Below are positions 42,936 through 53,026 of a DNA stretch of 64,000 nt, one piece after another; the stretch's first letter is position 1; each line of letters begins with the position of its first letter. The DNA is from Takakia lepidozioides (taxonomy: Eukaryota; Streptophyta; Takakiopsida; Takakiales; Takakiaceae). Both the position numbers and the translations under genes were made by a program. The stretch is taken from the NCBI GenBank assembly GCA_030704615.1, contig CM060731.1:85354756-85418755 (forward strand), written 5' to 3'. The notes below the pieces were generated by a model. The model saw only the letters and a program-made list of their open reading frames with translations. It did not search any database and was not told the DNA's origin.

Positions 42936-44009
42936 TGTTAGAGGGCTGTCTGGGACTTAGACACTTTTATGGGCTCTGTGGGGTACCCTTAATTTTTGCG
43001 CAGCCTTACGGATGGTAGACTTAGACCAACAGAGGTCTTAGGGGTGACAGGCACAGGCTTTAGGGGTGGTAGACAGGTTTACACACTCCGTCACAGTCTT
43101 ACACAATCGTACACAGCCTATCATAGTCTATCACAGCCATACACAGCCTTACACAGCCCGACACAACCTAACACAGTTTGTCACGGTCAATCGCAGCCTA
43201 TCACAGTTAGTCACAGTCTATCACAGCTCGGCACAGTTTTACACAGCTAGTCACAGTCCGACACAGCTTTACACAGCCAGTTACAGCCGACCAAGTCCGA
43301 CACAGCCAGTCATAGTTCGACACAGTCACAGCCTGACACAGCTTGGCACAACCCGTCACAGCGTACATAGGGAACGGTTATCATTAGCGGGGAACGACTA
43401 TGTGGGAACGACATCTGCAGAGGGAACATGTTACTTCAGGGGTGACAGTTAGTTAGTTAGGCGGTTAGAACAGCTTGCAAGTAGATTAGGCAGAGCAGCA
43501 ACATGAAGGGGATCACTTCACGGGGAGCATTTCTTGGTCATGCATGAGAGAGGATCGGGCGGAGAGCAAGAACGGGAGCAAAGATGGAGAGCACGGTGAA
43601 GGAGGAGAGATGATTAGTAGATGCTTGTTATATGCAAAGCTGTAGTGATATTGTAGAGCAGATTAGAGACACAATGGCTTCGGCCTGATACCTGATAAAT
43701 CATAATCTGATATTTATACGATATAATCACACTGTGTAGAGAGACATGACTGAAGCTGTGGAATGAATGGATGAGTGAATGGAACTTGGTAGATATCGAA
43801 GCAATCTGATGTTTCAGTATACACAGTAAAGTAATATGTTAACATGAAGACAAGAAGAAATACAAATAGGAAGCACAATCATGATTCACTAGTTGTAGGT
43901 GATGACTGATTGTTCTGAGCGGGCTGAGTGCTTAGAGATATCCAACTCTTCTATCTTGGAGTTTCCACCTCGGATAGCGAAGGGATGGGTGAGTAAAAGC
44001 CGCACGACA
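42936..44009 (+). repeat. 5' LTR of copy B
   Basis: 1074 bp, TGTTAGAGGG...GCACGACA, matching 61409-62442. It includes a stretch of CACAG-based short repeats (43085-43350) and the conserved block from CAATGGCTTCGGCCTGATAC onward that survives in copy A and at 63333-63653. Confidence 0.94.
43085..43350 (+). repeat. CACAG short tandem repeats within the LTR
   Basis: Roughly 25 copies of a 10-11-base unit of the form ACACAGYC/TATCACAGCC. The same block recurs in the 3' LTR at 61555-61795 with about 30 fewer bases. A third, shorter stretch lies between integrase and the 3' ORF at about 56940-57040. Confidence 0.92.
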
Positions 44010-44031
44010 TTTGGCGACCATACTGGGGAAC
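44010..44031 (+). other. Probable primer-binding site of copy B
   Basis: TGGCGACCATACTGGGGAAC follows the LTR end directly. It has the TGGCG...GGGGA form of primer sites in Athila/Tat-type elements, which pair with a tRNA other than initiator Met, but it is imperfect. I cannot name the tRNA with certainty. Confidence 0.6.
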
Positions 44032-44620
44032 TGGGTCAAGAACAACCAGATGTGACAGGCATCTGGTGGGATCATGGTGGTTGGAGAATTAAAGAATTTG
44101 ATGTGAATCAAATTCCCTGTGGAACTGAGAAAGAAAGGTTGTCCAAGCAATTCTTTTAGAGATTCTTGGAATTGCCAGACGGTTGCAAAGAAAACATTCT
44201 TAAGAGAGTACATGATGCAGATCCTGAGTGGGGTTTGGAGAAAGGAGTGATAAAGATTTATCAAGTGGCCTGTAGAGGGAGGGCAAGTTGGTTACCAACG
44301 CTGGTTTATGTGATAGCATTGCTATCCATAAAACGAGTGGAGTTTGAAGGCTGGGAGGAACGGAAAGTGAATGTTTACACTCATATGCATGAAGAGTTGG
44401 TACTGGTAAAGAATTAGATTCCTAAGGATATATTGTGGATCAAATTGACACCAAGAACAGCTTTTTAGACATGTTTGCTATATGGTTATATGGTAACTGA
44501 GACTTCTAGTATAGCCAAGGGTGCATTGAAGCTTGAAAGAAACCCAGGCATATACGAGAGATACTACAGAAGAGAGTTTTGGTTATTGCTTTATTGAAGA
44601 TATGAAAGACATGGGACATG
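44032..44620 (+). pseudogene. ORF0a, copy B, several stops
   Basis: Homologous to 33138-33735. Stops at 44157 (TAG), 44415 (TAG where copy A has TGG), 44467 (TAG where copy A has CAG) and near 44595. It keeps the DVTGIWWDHGGW and VEFEGWEERKVNVYTHMHEEL segments. It contains about 12 bases (KRVH region, 44208) absent from copy A. Ends in the same ATGA overlap. Confidence 0.6.
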
Positions 44621-45436
44621 AGTGATGAAAGAGAAGCTAGACTTCACAGATATTCAGCAAAAAAATAAAGTTATTTGAAAGCTAATTATCCATATCTCTG
44701 GGAGAGAGGAATAGACATAGGAGAATCGTCTGGACCTCTCACACCATTAAGATCAAAGAGTACATCACCCATACCGGAGGAACCAGAGTTGAATGCCACT
44801 CCTTCTTATTCTTTACAAGAAAGATTAAGGGAATTGGTATAGGAAGAAGATCAACCACGAGGGGAGAGATCTGAGGTACATCCCTGGATCAAGGATTTGA
44901 CGAAAATCTTTGATAAGAGTTGGCATGGGACACCAAAGGCAGGAACTCCAGTTTCCGAATTACAAGATAAAGAGGGGGAGGAAGATGTGGCAGAACCAAC
45001 GGAGAGTTCAAACTCTCCCACACCACTCCAGTTGAGTTACATAAGTGAGGAAGAAGAAATCCAAGTAAAGAACTTGGAAGATAAAAACAGAGAGAAGAAT
45101 TTGGAAGATGAGGAGTATGAAGAAGTAGACCCAACAGTTGAGGTTGAGACTACAACCAGGACATCCCAACCCGTTGGACCTGGATCAAGTGGAGCACTTG
45201 AATCACAGGCCAACGAAGGTGTCGGCTCAGGGGGATCGGGCGGGAAGCTTGGATCTGGCTCTGGGGGGATATGGAGTGTGGGAAGTAGTGCAACTGGAGC
45301 TGGGAATACTGTGAGTATAGAAGGGCCAGTAGCATGGAGTGCTTGGGGGCCAGCACCTGGTGGAAGATCCACCACTACAACAATAGGTCCTCAAGGACCA
45401 GCACCAACAAGAGGACCAGCACCTGTCAGTGGGTAG
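44618..45436 (+). pseudogene. ORF0b and Gly/Ser linker, copy B
   Basis: The homologue of 33732-34450. A TAA (44664 region) and a TAG (44838) break the first part. From 44897 on it is open for 179 residues: KIFDKSWHGTPKAG, an acidic run, a tract rich in Gly and Ser (GSGGSGGKLGSGSGG) and a Thr/Gly/Pro tail. Probably a disordered extension of gag. Confidence 0.6.
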
Positions 45437-46340
45437 GGTGTAAGGCCACAACTGGCGGTACCTCCAACACAGGCAAAACCACATTTTCCAATATATGCAG
45501 GGAAAGGGGATCCTGATGTACACATTAGCCAATTTGAGCACATGTGTATTGTGAACAATGAGAATGACGATGATGCCAAGATGAGACTGTTCCCTTGTTC
45601 ACTTGTCTAGAAAGCAAGTGAATGGTATGCAAGATTCCCTGACAATCATTTCCTAACCTTGAATGGCCTTAGTACAGAATTCCGAAACAGGTTCAGGACA
45701 AGAAAAACTGAGGATGAAGTGTATGGAAGTTTACAACAGTTAAAGCAAAAGAAGCATGAAACTGTTGAAGAGTACATGGAAAAGATGGAATTGATGATGA
45801 AAAAATTGGTTGCTGTACCAGCACCAGGGTTATAGAAGACCTGGTTTGTGAGTGGATTAAGACCTGAATTACAAAAGAAAGTGGATATGTTACCCCATAA
45901 TACAGTAGAGGAGGCATTTGAAACAACCAACAGAATTGAGCAATTGGGAATGCTCAGGAGAGAGAAAAGAGATGATGAAGACTGTGAAGATGAGTCAGAT
46001 GAGGAAGAAGAGCAAAAGCTAAGGAGGAAGAGTAAGAAGAAGGAAAAGTTGAAGAGGGATAACTATGAGGAAAGATTGGAAGAAATCTTGAAGAAGTATG
46101 CCACAGAGGCTGCAACACATTGGAGGAAAGGTGTTTGGTGTGCAAAATGCCAGAATGAAGGCCATACCACAGCTGAATGCCACATGAAGGAGAAACACTG
46201 TACTATCTGTAAAATGGATAACCATTCTACTGAGAACTGTTATTACAACATAAGGACAGCTGCAAGAGAACCTAAGCAAGTAAGGGTGCATCAAGTGCAG
46301 CCTCAGCCAAGAAGAAACAATGATCAGGACCAATATGGAA
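45437..46340 (+). pseudogene. Gag capsid and first two zinc knuckles, copy B
   Basis: FPIYAGKGDPDVHISQFEHM starts the capsid region near 45487; FVSGLRPELQKKV ends it. Knuckles CAKCQNEGHTTAEC (46142) and CTICKMDNHSTENC (46200) follow. There are TAG stops at 45608 and 45834 (copy A has CAG at the second). The frame is cut by the MULE at 46341, within the region after the second knuckle, and resumes at 52525. Confidence 0.88.
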
Positions 46341-46344
46341 GAGG

Positions 46345-46400
46345 TTTATTATTTCATGAGCCTATGAGCTCATGAGCCCATGAGCGTGCATCCACGGAAT
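46345..46400 (+). repeat. Left terminal repeat of the nested MULE
   Basis: Four CATGAGC-type heptamers lie within 50 bases (46353-46386), two of them forming the palindrome GCTCATGAGC. The mirrored cluster is at 52480-52514. Confidence 0.8.
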
Positions 46401-47204
46401 TAGAAATTATCTGCCGTTAGTGACGGTAATAGGGCATATATCCACGGTAATAGGCACTGTTTCTGAACTCCGGAGACGCGGCTAGGCCTATTGCGGCGCC
46501 GTTATTCACATTTAGGGTTTGGAAAAAGAATTAAAAATGGCAGGAGATGGGTTAATCACGGTGCCGTAATACTAGCTTTGTGCTTCTCGAAAAATTTCTT
46601 GGTAGTGATGACTTGAGACCGGCCTATTGCTGCGACGTTTTTTTGTTTGTGGTCACCCAAAATTATAAAGTAAAGTCTGACATTGGCTTATTGCAACACT
46701 ATTATATCATTTGTAAAGGTCTTGTTGTTCCCAACACCTTATACTAGCCTATTGTTGTGTCATTTTTCTGTCAAAGATAAGAGGTCCCATCACATAATAT
46801 AGTTGAATTGGCTTTTTTTAAGACTAAATAAATCCCACACTGACTGAAGAGAGGTTAGGAAATTGCCATTCACTCTCCACCTAAGCTTGCAAAGTGTCCT
46901 CCTCATCGCCGTCACTTTCAAACGTGGACATAGCGATAAACTTGAGTACTTTGGCCTTGACAATTCTTGTATTGGGCCTCCCTCAATTGTATTCTCTCAT
47001 TTCTTGCAGCCAGTAATTGCTCTACCCGATTAGGCCTCTCCGCCCTCCTAATGGATCTCTAGCAGCCGTGTTTGCATACAATGGGTGAAGAAATAAGAAG
47101 GGGAGGAGGAGACCAAAGTTGAGGAGGCTCAAGTACGGGAGAAGCCGCTTCCCCCAATGCATGTATTTGAGTGAGTTGCACCATTGTAAGTGTGTTGGGT
47201 TCAA
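46401..47204. other. No gene recognised; sparse GGCGCC/GGTGCCG motifs
   Basis: Short motifs such as ATTGCGGCGCCGTTATT (46490), ACGGTGCCGTAATA (46559) and CCTATTGCTGCGACG (46624) echo the palindromes of the main arrays but are far apart. The remaining sequence is AT-rich and without protein-like frames. Confidence 0.5.
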
Positions 47205-47834
47205 TTATAGCGACATCCATGTTTGACCATTATAAACCCTAAACGTTTGTTGACATATGGCAATATTTACATACTGCCATGTTACAGCCTTGCAGACTCG
47301 TCCAATGAGGAGATGGTTGATGAAACAAAGACTGAAATACAAATGCCATTCTTTGCCAGAAGGTCCTTTTTTGCAGTCCTCATCGTCCTCATGCTCATCC
47401 TCTGCTGGCAACTGCTGCAGGCCCGCTACATGGGAGTCGTAGAAGGCTGTTTTTCATTCAAATGCGAAGACATGCCGACTAGACTCGCGCCCGGCCCAGT
47501 ACATTGAAGCACCTATCCATGAGTCTAGTGATCAAGAACAAATATGTCAATAGCAATCGTGAGTAGCCATAGTAAATCCATGAATATCTATAGAGGACAA
47601 TGGACTCTAATAACGACACCGCAACTACAAGAATCTCCTACTTGTGTTGGCTGCTGCGTCCAACACCCTGCCTTCTATGCTTGAACATGTTTCCATCAGC
47701 ATTTGAATGAAAGTGGGACTTCTTGTCCTCCCATGCCTCCAAGCCCTCCCCCTCATGTCCCATGGAATATTGCGTGGTGAGACATGGTTGAAGAGAATGT
47801 CATACTCTATAGGGTCCACTATGGAGTCAACCAT
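47205..47834 (-). pseudogene. Accessory gene 3' part in the nested MULE; possible DNA methyltransferase motif
   Basis: 47834-47625 reads VDPIEYDILFNHVSPRNIP, then GRTRSPTFIQMLMETCSSIEG and GRVLDAAANTS. A Lys/Arg-Ser-Pro helix followed by G-x-VLD-x-x-A-x-T resembles the last part of N4/N6-type DNA methyltransferases (KP..L...L......G..VLD...GTG). No catalytic DPPY is visible. Further on (47450-47205) an acidic stretch LPAEDEHEDDEDCKKGPSG resembles the acidic C-terminus at 63865-64000. The methyltransferase call is tentative. Confidence 0.35.
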
Positions 47835-48032
47835 ACAACCGTCTCCCTAGAATTCAAAATTGAATTCTTCTTGGTGAATGTGTCAAATAGAAGAGGCTAC
47901 ACAAAAACAAGGTCATTATTTTGACATAAGATTCCCCACAATTAGAATAAGGGCGCCGCAATTTACACTAGACAACTCTAGAGCTTACCTTCTGGCCATC
48001 GCAGGTTAGATGGTCCATGCTGTTGATGCAAG

Positions 48033-48500
48033 TCATCTCTTCTTCAAGGTGGGTGCAACACTTTTTTCCGTCCACAATTTCAAGGCTTCCGCACTCATCT
48101 TGTAACATATGTTAGAGAGCAATTTTGATAGGTGACAGAGGATTTTAATGAGACAGTAAAATAGTAGCAGACATTTGCATACCTTCTCGGCCGGGTCCAC
48201 ACAGGCGGTGGTGATATGATGTAGTTTTTCCACATCTCTGGTTTGATGGTTTTTGAGTAATGCTTTGCTATCTCTGACAATATTGTCTCTTAAAGGCTTG
48301 GGTCAGGGATCGCTATAGACCTGACAACTTTGGATCTGTACTTGGTCCGCGACCGTTGTCTGCAAAGACGATGACATCCCGGACAAGGGCCTGGGTCTTA
48401 TTGGGGATCTCACATCCAACAGTGGAACTCATCCAGGCCAAGAATGCTTTCCGTTCCTCGGGATAGGCCCGTTTATCCCTATTACGGCGCCGCAACTCAT
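48033..48500 (-). pseudogene. KHYS-domain exons of the accessory gene in the nested MULE
   Basis: Reads RKAFLAWMSSTVGCEIPN (48495-48313 frame), then TKYRSKVVRSIAIPDPSL, a TAA, SEIAKHYSKTIKPEM, a frameshift, and EKLHHITTACVDPAEKV followed by a donor-like GTATGCA. This matches 13414-13683 in sequence and strand relative to its transposase. It shows that two separate elements share the gene. Confidence 0.72.
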
Positions 48501-51090
48501 CAGTGTCGGGTTATCCCGCTATGGGGATTGGCATGTTCATCCATAATATGGCATATTAATTCATCTGTGCCGGGCTATTCCATTCTACAGATGGGCCCAT
48601 TCAACTATATTACGACGTTGTATTTCAACAGTGTCGGGTTATCACGTTCTGCGGATGGGCCGACTCCTTTTTATTACGGGTATGTTCATCCTAATTTAGA
48701 TGAACGAGTCTATCTTGAAGACGATAAAGAGCGCTTTGGATGATATGCGGTGTCTTTTTGGATGAATTGCGGTGTCGCAATAGGAATAAACGGTCCCAGC
48801 CTGACACCGGTCGGCCCCTCCACTGATGAATTACGACACTGCAATATGAATGAACTGACCCAGATGATGGATGAACAATGACACTGTTATAGGGATGATA
48901 AGTGACATTGTTATTTGATGACAAGTTTTATACATGGAAATGACGTTTTTTCTACGAATTTACATTTTTGTAAAATGCATACTTGGTTGTAAAGACATGA
49001 AGTACTCATTTATGTGCCGCTGCAGTCGCTATTGCGGCGCCGAAATTGCGTACGGCAGTCAGTGAATATTGACCGTTGGGTTTCACGTCGAGGTGTTTGT
49101 GCCTTTGTACTTGCAGATTTAGGCTAAAAAATCTAAGTTCGGTAGCATATAATGGCGTCGTAATTGTAATATATCCTGGTTTCATTTGGAATTGGATGAC
49201 TTATAGACCTGGCCAAGAGTCCTCGAAGGTCCTCATAATGAAATATAAGTACGAGAATTGGCCGATGAGATTGTCATCCGAAAATTTTCCAACGAATCCT
49301 CAGACGGAGGATTAACGTCGCCCTTACTATGACTTGTTCATGATAGACCTTCTGTCTGCGTAGCAGCCACTATATCAGACCCATCCAATTGGATTCAATG
49401 TCATCATTTCTTCTGCATATGGGCCGATTGCGTTGTCATTATTGGAATGTGTGTGTTCTGTGACAGGGTGACAGAGAAGCGTAAAAACGCACATGACACA
49501 TATGTTATGCTGTATAGAGTGCAAGAAGTAGGACTTGCACCTCTGAAGGACTTTAAAACAGCCATCAATCTGGAGTTGTTAAGGAAGTTAGAGGTGAAAG
49601 CAGGCCGTACCTAGTCCGTCGGCTTATCTTGGATACCATGGTCGAATACATCTATTTGGTGAGATTCAGCTCTAACTTTTGCTCACGGGTATGTTCATCC
49701 CTATTTCGGCGCCAAAATTCATCCATGGGTTTAAATTCATTTTGATTACGGGTACGTTCATCCCTATTATGACGCCGAAATTCATCCGTAGGTCGAAATA
49801 ACTTTTTGCTCACGTTCTTCCCTATTTCGGCGCCGAAATTCATCCGTGGGTCGAGATAACGTTTTGCTCGCGGGTATGCTCATTCCTATTTCGGCGCCAA
49901 AATTCATCCATGGGTCGAAATAACTTTTTGCTCCTAGGTATGTTCATCCCTATTTCGTCGCCGAATATTTTTTTGCTCACGGGTATGTTCATCACTATTT
50001 CGGCGCCGAAATTCATCTATAACCGTTTTTGTTTTTGTTTTTGTTTTTGTTTTTGTTTTTGTTTTTGTTTTTTTTTTGGTTCTCCTGGCGGCCGTTCCTC
50101 AGGATTGGCCTATTTCGGCGCCAAAATTCATCCATGAAAGAGGTTGGGTGTGTGTGTATGGGTTTTTTTTCAACGTAATGGGCCCGATCGTCCCTATTAC
50201 GGCGCCGCAATCCAATAGTTCTGTCTCCTTGTCGTCCGCATTCTTGTCTGTTTAACCCTTTTGCGACATCGTGATTCATCTATCTGCTCACGGGTACGTT
50301 CATCCCTATTTCGGCGCCGAAAATCATCCGTGGGTCGAAATAACCTTTTACTCACGCGTATTTTCATCCCTATTTCGGCGTCGAAATTCATCCATGGGTT
50401 TAAATTCATTTTTGTTCATGGGTTCGTTCATCCCTATTTCGGTGCCGAAATTCATTTATGGGTGGAAATTCTTTTTTGCTCACGGGTAAGTTCATCCCTA
50501 TTTCGGCGCCGAAATTCATCCGTGGGTTGAAATTCTTTTTTGCTCACGCGTATGTTCATCCTTATTTTGGCGCCGAAATTCATTCGTGGGCTGAAATTTC
50601 TTTTTGCTCACGGGTATGTTCATCCCTATTTCGGCGCCGAAATTCATCCGTCGCCGGGATAGGGTGTTCGAAATTAGCTACGTTCAAAGTGTATTAATCG
50701 AGGAATTCATCTAGATGATGTCATTCTCAATTGATTGTCATCTCGTTCACCCCTATTACGGCGCCGTCATAGCGGTGTGATATCCCTTTCTCGTCTGATT
50801 TCGTGCCTGTTCATCCCTATTGTAGCGTCGTAATTCATCCATCTCGAGGGTTTCGAACTGTCATATTAGGACTGTTCATCCCTATTACGACGCCTTAAAT
50901 TCCTCCAGATCATGTCATTCTCATTTGATTGTCATCCCGTTCATCCCTATTACGGCGCCGTAATAGGGGTGTGACATCCTTTTCTTGTCCGCTTTTGTGC
51001 CTGTTCATCCCTTTTGCGACGTCGTAATTCATCCATCCCGAGGGTTTCAAACTGTCATGTCTGGACTGTTCATCTCTATTACGGCACAAG
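48480..51090. repeat. Palindrome-rich region of the nested MULE (TTCGGCGCCGAAATT)
   Basis: The dense part is 49660-50660: units of about 60-65 bases made of TTCATCCCTATTTCGGCGCC, its mirror half GAAATTCATCCRTGGG and a spacer CTTTTTGCTCACGGGTATG. The outer parts (48480-49060 and 50740-51080) use the variant ATTACGGCGCCGTAAT. The core is the same GGCGCC with different flanks from the arm arrays. It lies between the divergent accessory gene and the transposase remnant. Confidence 0.92.
50025..50079 (+). repeat. (GTTTTT)n microsatellite
   Basis: Eight hexamers followed by a T run, sitting inside one unit of the palindrome array. Confidence 0.97.
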
Positions 51091-51094
51091 GAAG

Positions 51095-51660
51095 AAGCTG
51101 GGCGAGGGGGATATGAAGGAACTTCTAGAAGCTGGGAAATGGACTGCAGCATTGCGAGAAGCTATAAGATCGACACCCTTACACCATCGGGGGGAACTGT
51201 CTCGAGGGTGATGTCCACAATCGGCCGGTGAAGAGAATAATTGACAACCTCCCAGGAGGCGACGGGGATTCATGGAGATCAGATATGGACATCCACACTC
51301 AACCTTGGGGCCCAACGATGTTGCTTAGGACGCCAGGTCCAAGCAGGACTCCCACTCCCTCTCCGTCACAGTCGGTGGAATCACTGCCAGACAGTGCACT
51401 GCGTCGCGAGGACAAGCCTGAGCTGCATTTCAGATCGTTACCCAATACGGCATACCAGTCGTGGAGAGAGAGATCTCTGCAAACACCTGTAAACTCTTCC
51501 CCTGAAAACACTTGTACTACAAATATCTGAAGCGCGTGAAGTGCATTCCTATAGTGGACGACTTCATCCATGCTCCAACACTGAGCTTCAACGAGCTCCA
51601 CAAGGTCCTCAGACAGAATATAGGGAGAAGGTTCACATTGGACGATCGTAATTCAGAAAC
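51095..51660 (+). pseudogene. Transposase C-terminal remnant of the nested MULE
   Basis: WTAALREAIRSTPLHHRGEL, GDVHNRPVKRIIDNLPGGDG, SWRSDMDIHTQPWGP and a Ser/Thr/Pro linker match the right-arm transposase after its DDE region. The sequence then jumps to KHLYYKYLKRVK and VDDFIHAPTLSFNELHKVL, the region just after the SWIM finger. An internal deletion thus removed the Cys-rich segment and the SWIM CxC. DDE and N-terminal parts are absent. It is clearly non-functional. Confidence 0.82.
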
Positions 51661-52474
51661 TGCAAAGTGTGTTACATCACATATACCCTTTCAATGTTGT
51701 TATTGCGGCGTTTTTATCCCTTCGAAACTTATGGACCTCATATTGTGACCTAATTTTGTGACCTTCATCCCACTACATGCAAGTCTTTTGGCAAGAACTA
51801 TATACATTCTGGTGCCATCGTGTTTCCATGGGGTGCCGTAATAGGATAAGTGTCCCCTTCCAGCCTGTATCTTTGAATTATGGTTTTGTCTGCTAATGGA
51901 TCAGTGTAAAGCATTCATTTTTTGGAGATGTAGGGGCCAATTTTGGCCTATTTTGGTGCCTTTATTCCTCTGAAACTTCTGCACTTCATATTGTGATCTT
52001 CATCCCATAGCATGCATGTCTATTAGCAACAACTATAGATTTGGTCCCGTTGTGTTTCCATCGCCTACCCTCTTACGGTGTCGTAATATGGGAAGTGTCT
52101 CATTTAGCCCTGTTTCCAATAAGCATGCCTCTAATTCTGCATTTGCTTGTTAAAGGATCAATGCAAAGCATATATTTTTTGGAGATGCATGGGCCCATTG
52201 TGGCATATTTATCCCTGAACTCACTTTTGCTTCCAATGATATGGCTTTGTTTGCCACGTGCAGTGCCTTTAATGGATTACAGGTGTCTTGTTCCAATGTC
52301 CATGGCGCCTACTATGAATGATTATTGCATTCACATACTGCACCTTGTCCACAAAGACCATTCCCATACACAGACCACACGTCCCATTAAAAAAATACCA
52401 TTTTCGATTATTTTATGGTTTTTCCTGAAAAAAACCTGCCGTTATTCGGAGTGTGTTACTTGGCGGCTCATGGC
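51661..52474. other. No gene recognised; 3' part of the nested MULE
   Basis: Two stretches of about 300 bases (51700-51960 and 51960-52260) are diverged direct repeats of each other (GGAGATGYAKGGGCC, ACCTTCATCCCACTACATGC versus ATCTTCATCCCATAGCATGC). Weak GGTGCCG motifs occur. Not coding. Confidence 0.55.
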
Positions 52475-52524
52475 TCATGCATGCCCGCTCATGAGCTCAT
52501 GAGCTCATGGAATAGCAACCCCCC
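52475..52524 (-). repeat. Right terminal repeat of the nested MULE
   Basis: Inward from 52524: GGGGGGTTGCTATTCCATGA, then GCTCATGAGCTCATGAGC and GGGCATGCATGAGCC. Mirror of 46341-46400. Confidence 0.82.
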
Positions 52525-53026
52525 AATATGGAAGGCCTGGTGGATATAACAATGGTACGGCAGGGAGAGGTCATCCAAGAGGGAATTACCAAGGCAATCC
52601 CAGAGGCAACTATCATGGTAATCCAAGGGGGAATTACCAGCTAGGGAATCAGGATTATAGAAATAATCTCAGAGCAGACCAAGGGCGAGGACCTAACGGG
52701 GAAGAACTGTGTTACTATTGTAATCAGGCAAGACATCTCAAGGCAACCTGTCCATTCTGGATCAGACACCAGAATGAGATGAGAGCTCTTGTGAATTAGG
52801 GCCCGGTGGTGGCAGCTCACATGGTTAGGCCATGTTTTGTACCAGAAATAAGTACAATGATAGTAACCAGAAGCAAAGCTAAACTAATACCTCCAGTGGA
52901 TGAGGAAGAAGATGGTTATGAGGATGGCAGTGATGTGCCTGAAGATGATGAGGCTTGGAGAGATGAGAAGGAACTACACAGGGAAGTGGTAGACACCATA
53001 AGGGAAATGCAGAATACTGATTTCCT
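52525..53026 (+). pseudogene. Gag C-terminus, copy B, third zinc knuckle
   Basis: Continues gag after the MULE. A Gly/Asn/Arg-rich stretch is followed by CYYCNQARHLKATC (52708), where the usual Gly of the knuckle is Arg. A TAG at 52797-52799 precedes VAAHMVRPCFVPE and the acidic linker. Copy A has the same order at 35430-36010. Confidence 0.82.

Larger units (their letters stand above)
46341..52524. mobile_element. Nested MULE with CATGAGC terminal repeats, 9-bp TSD
   Basis: Inserted into gag of copy B with duplicated AATATGGAA (46332-46340 and 52525-52533). The ends are GAGGTTTATTATTTCATGAG and, inward from the right, GGGGGGTTGCTATTCCATGA, each followed by several CATGAGC heptamers. A 9-bp duplication is typical of Mutator-like elements. 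Inside are minus-strand accessory-gene exons, palindrome arrays and a plus-strand transposase remnant in the same order as the right-arm element. Both genes are broken, so it would have needed help to move. Confidence 0.88.

Noticed and set aside
43899-44159. A separate gene starting MMTDCSERAECLEIS inside the LTR
   Set aside because: The same frame occurs in each LTR (62332 and, inverted, 63333 onward) and crosses the primer site; it is an LTR sequence that happens to be open.
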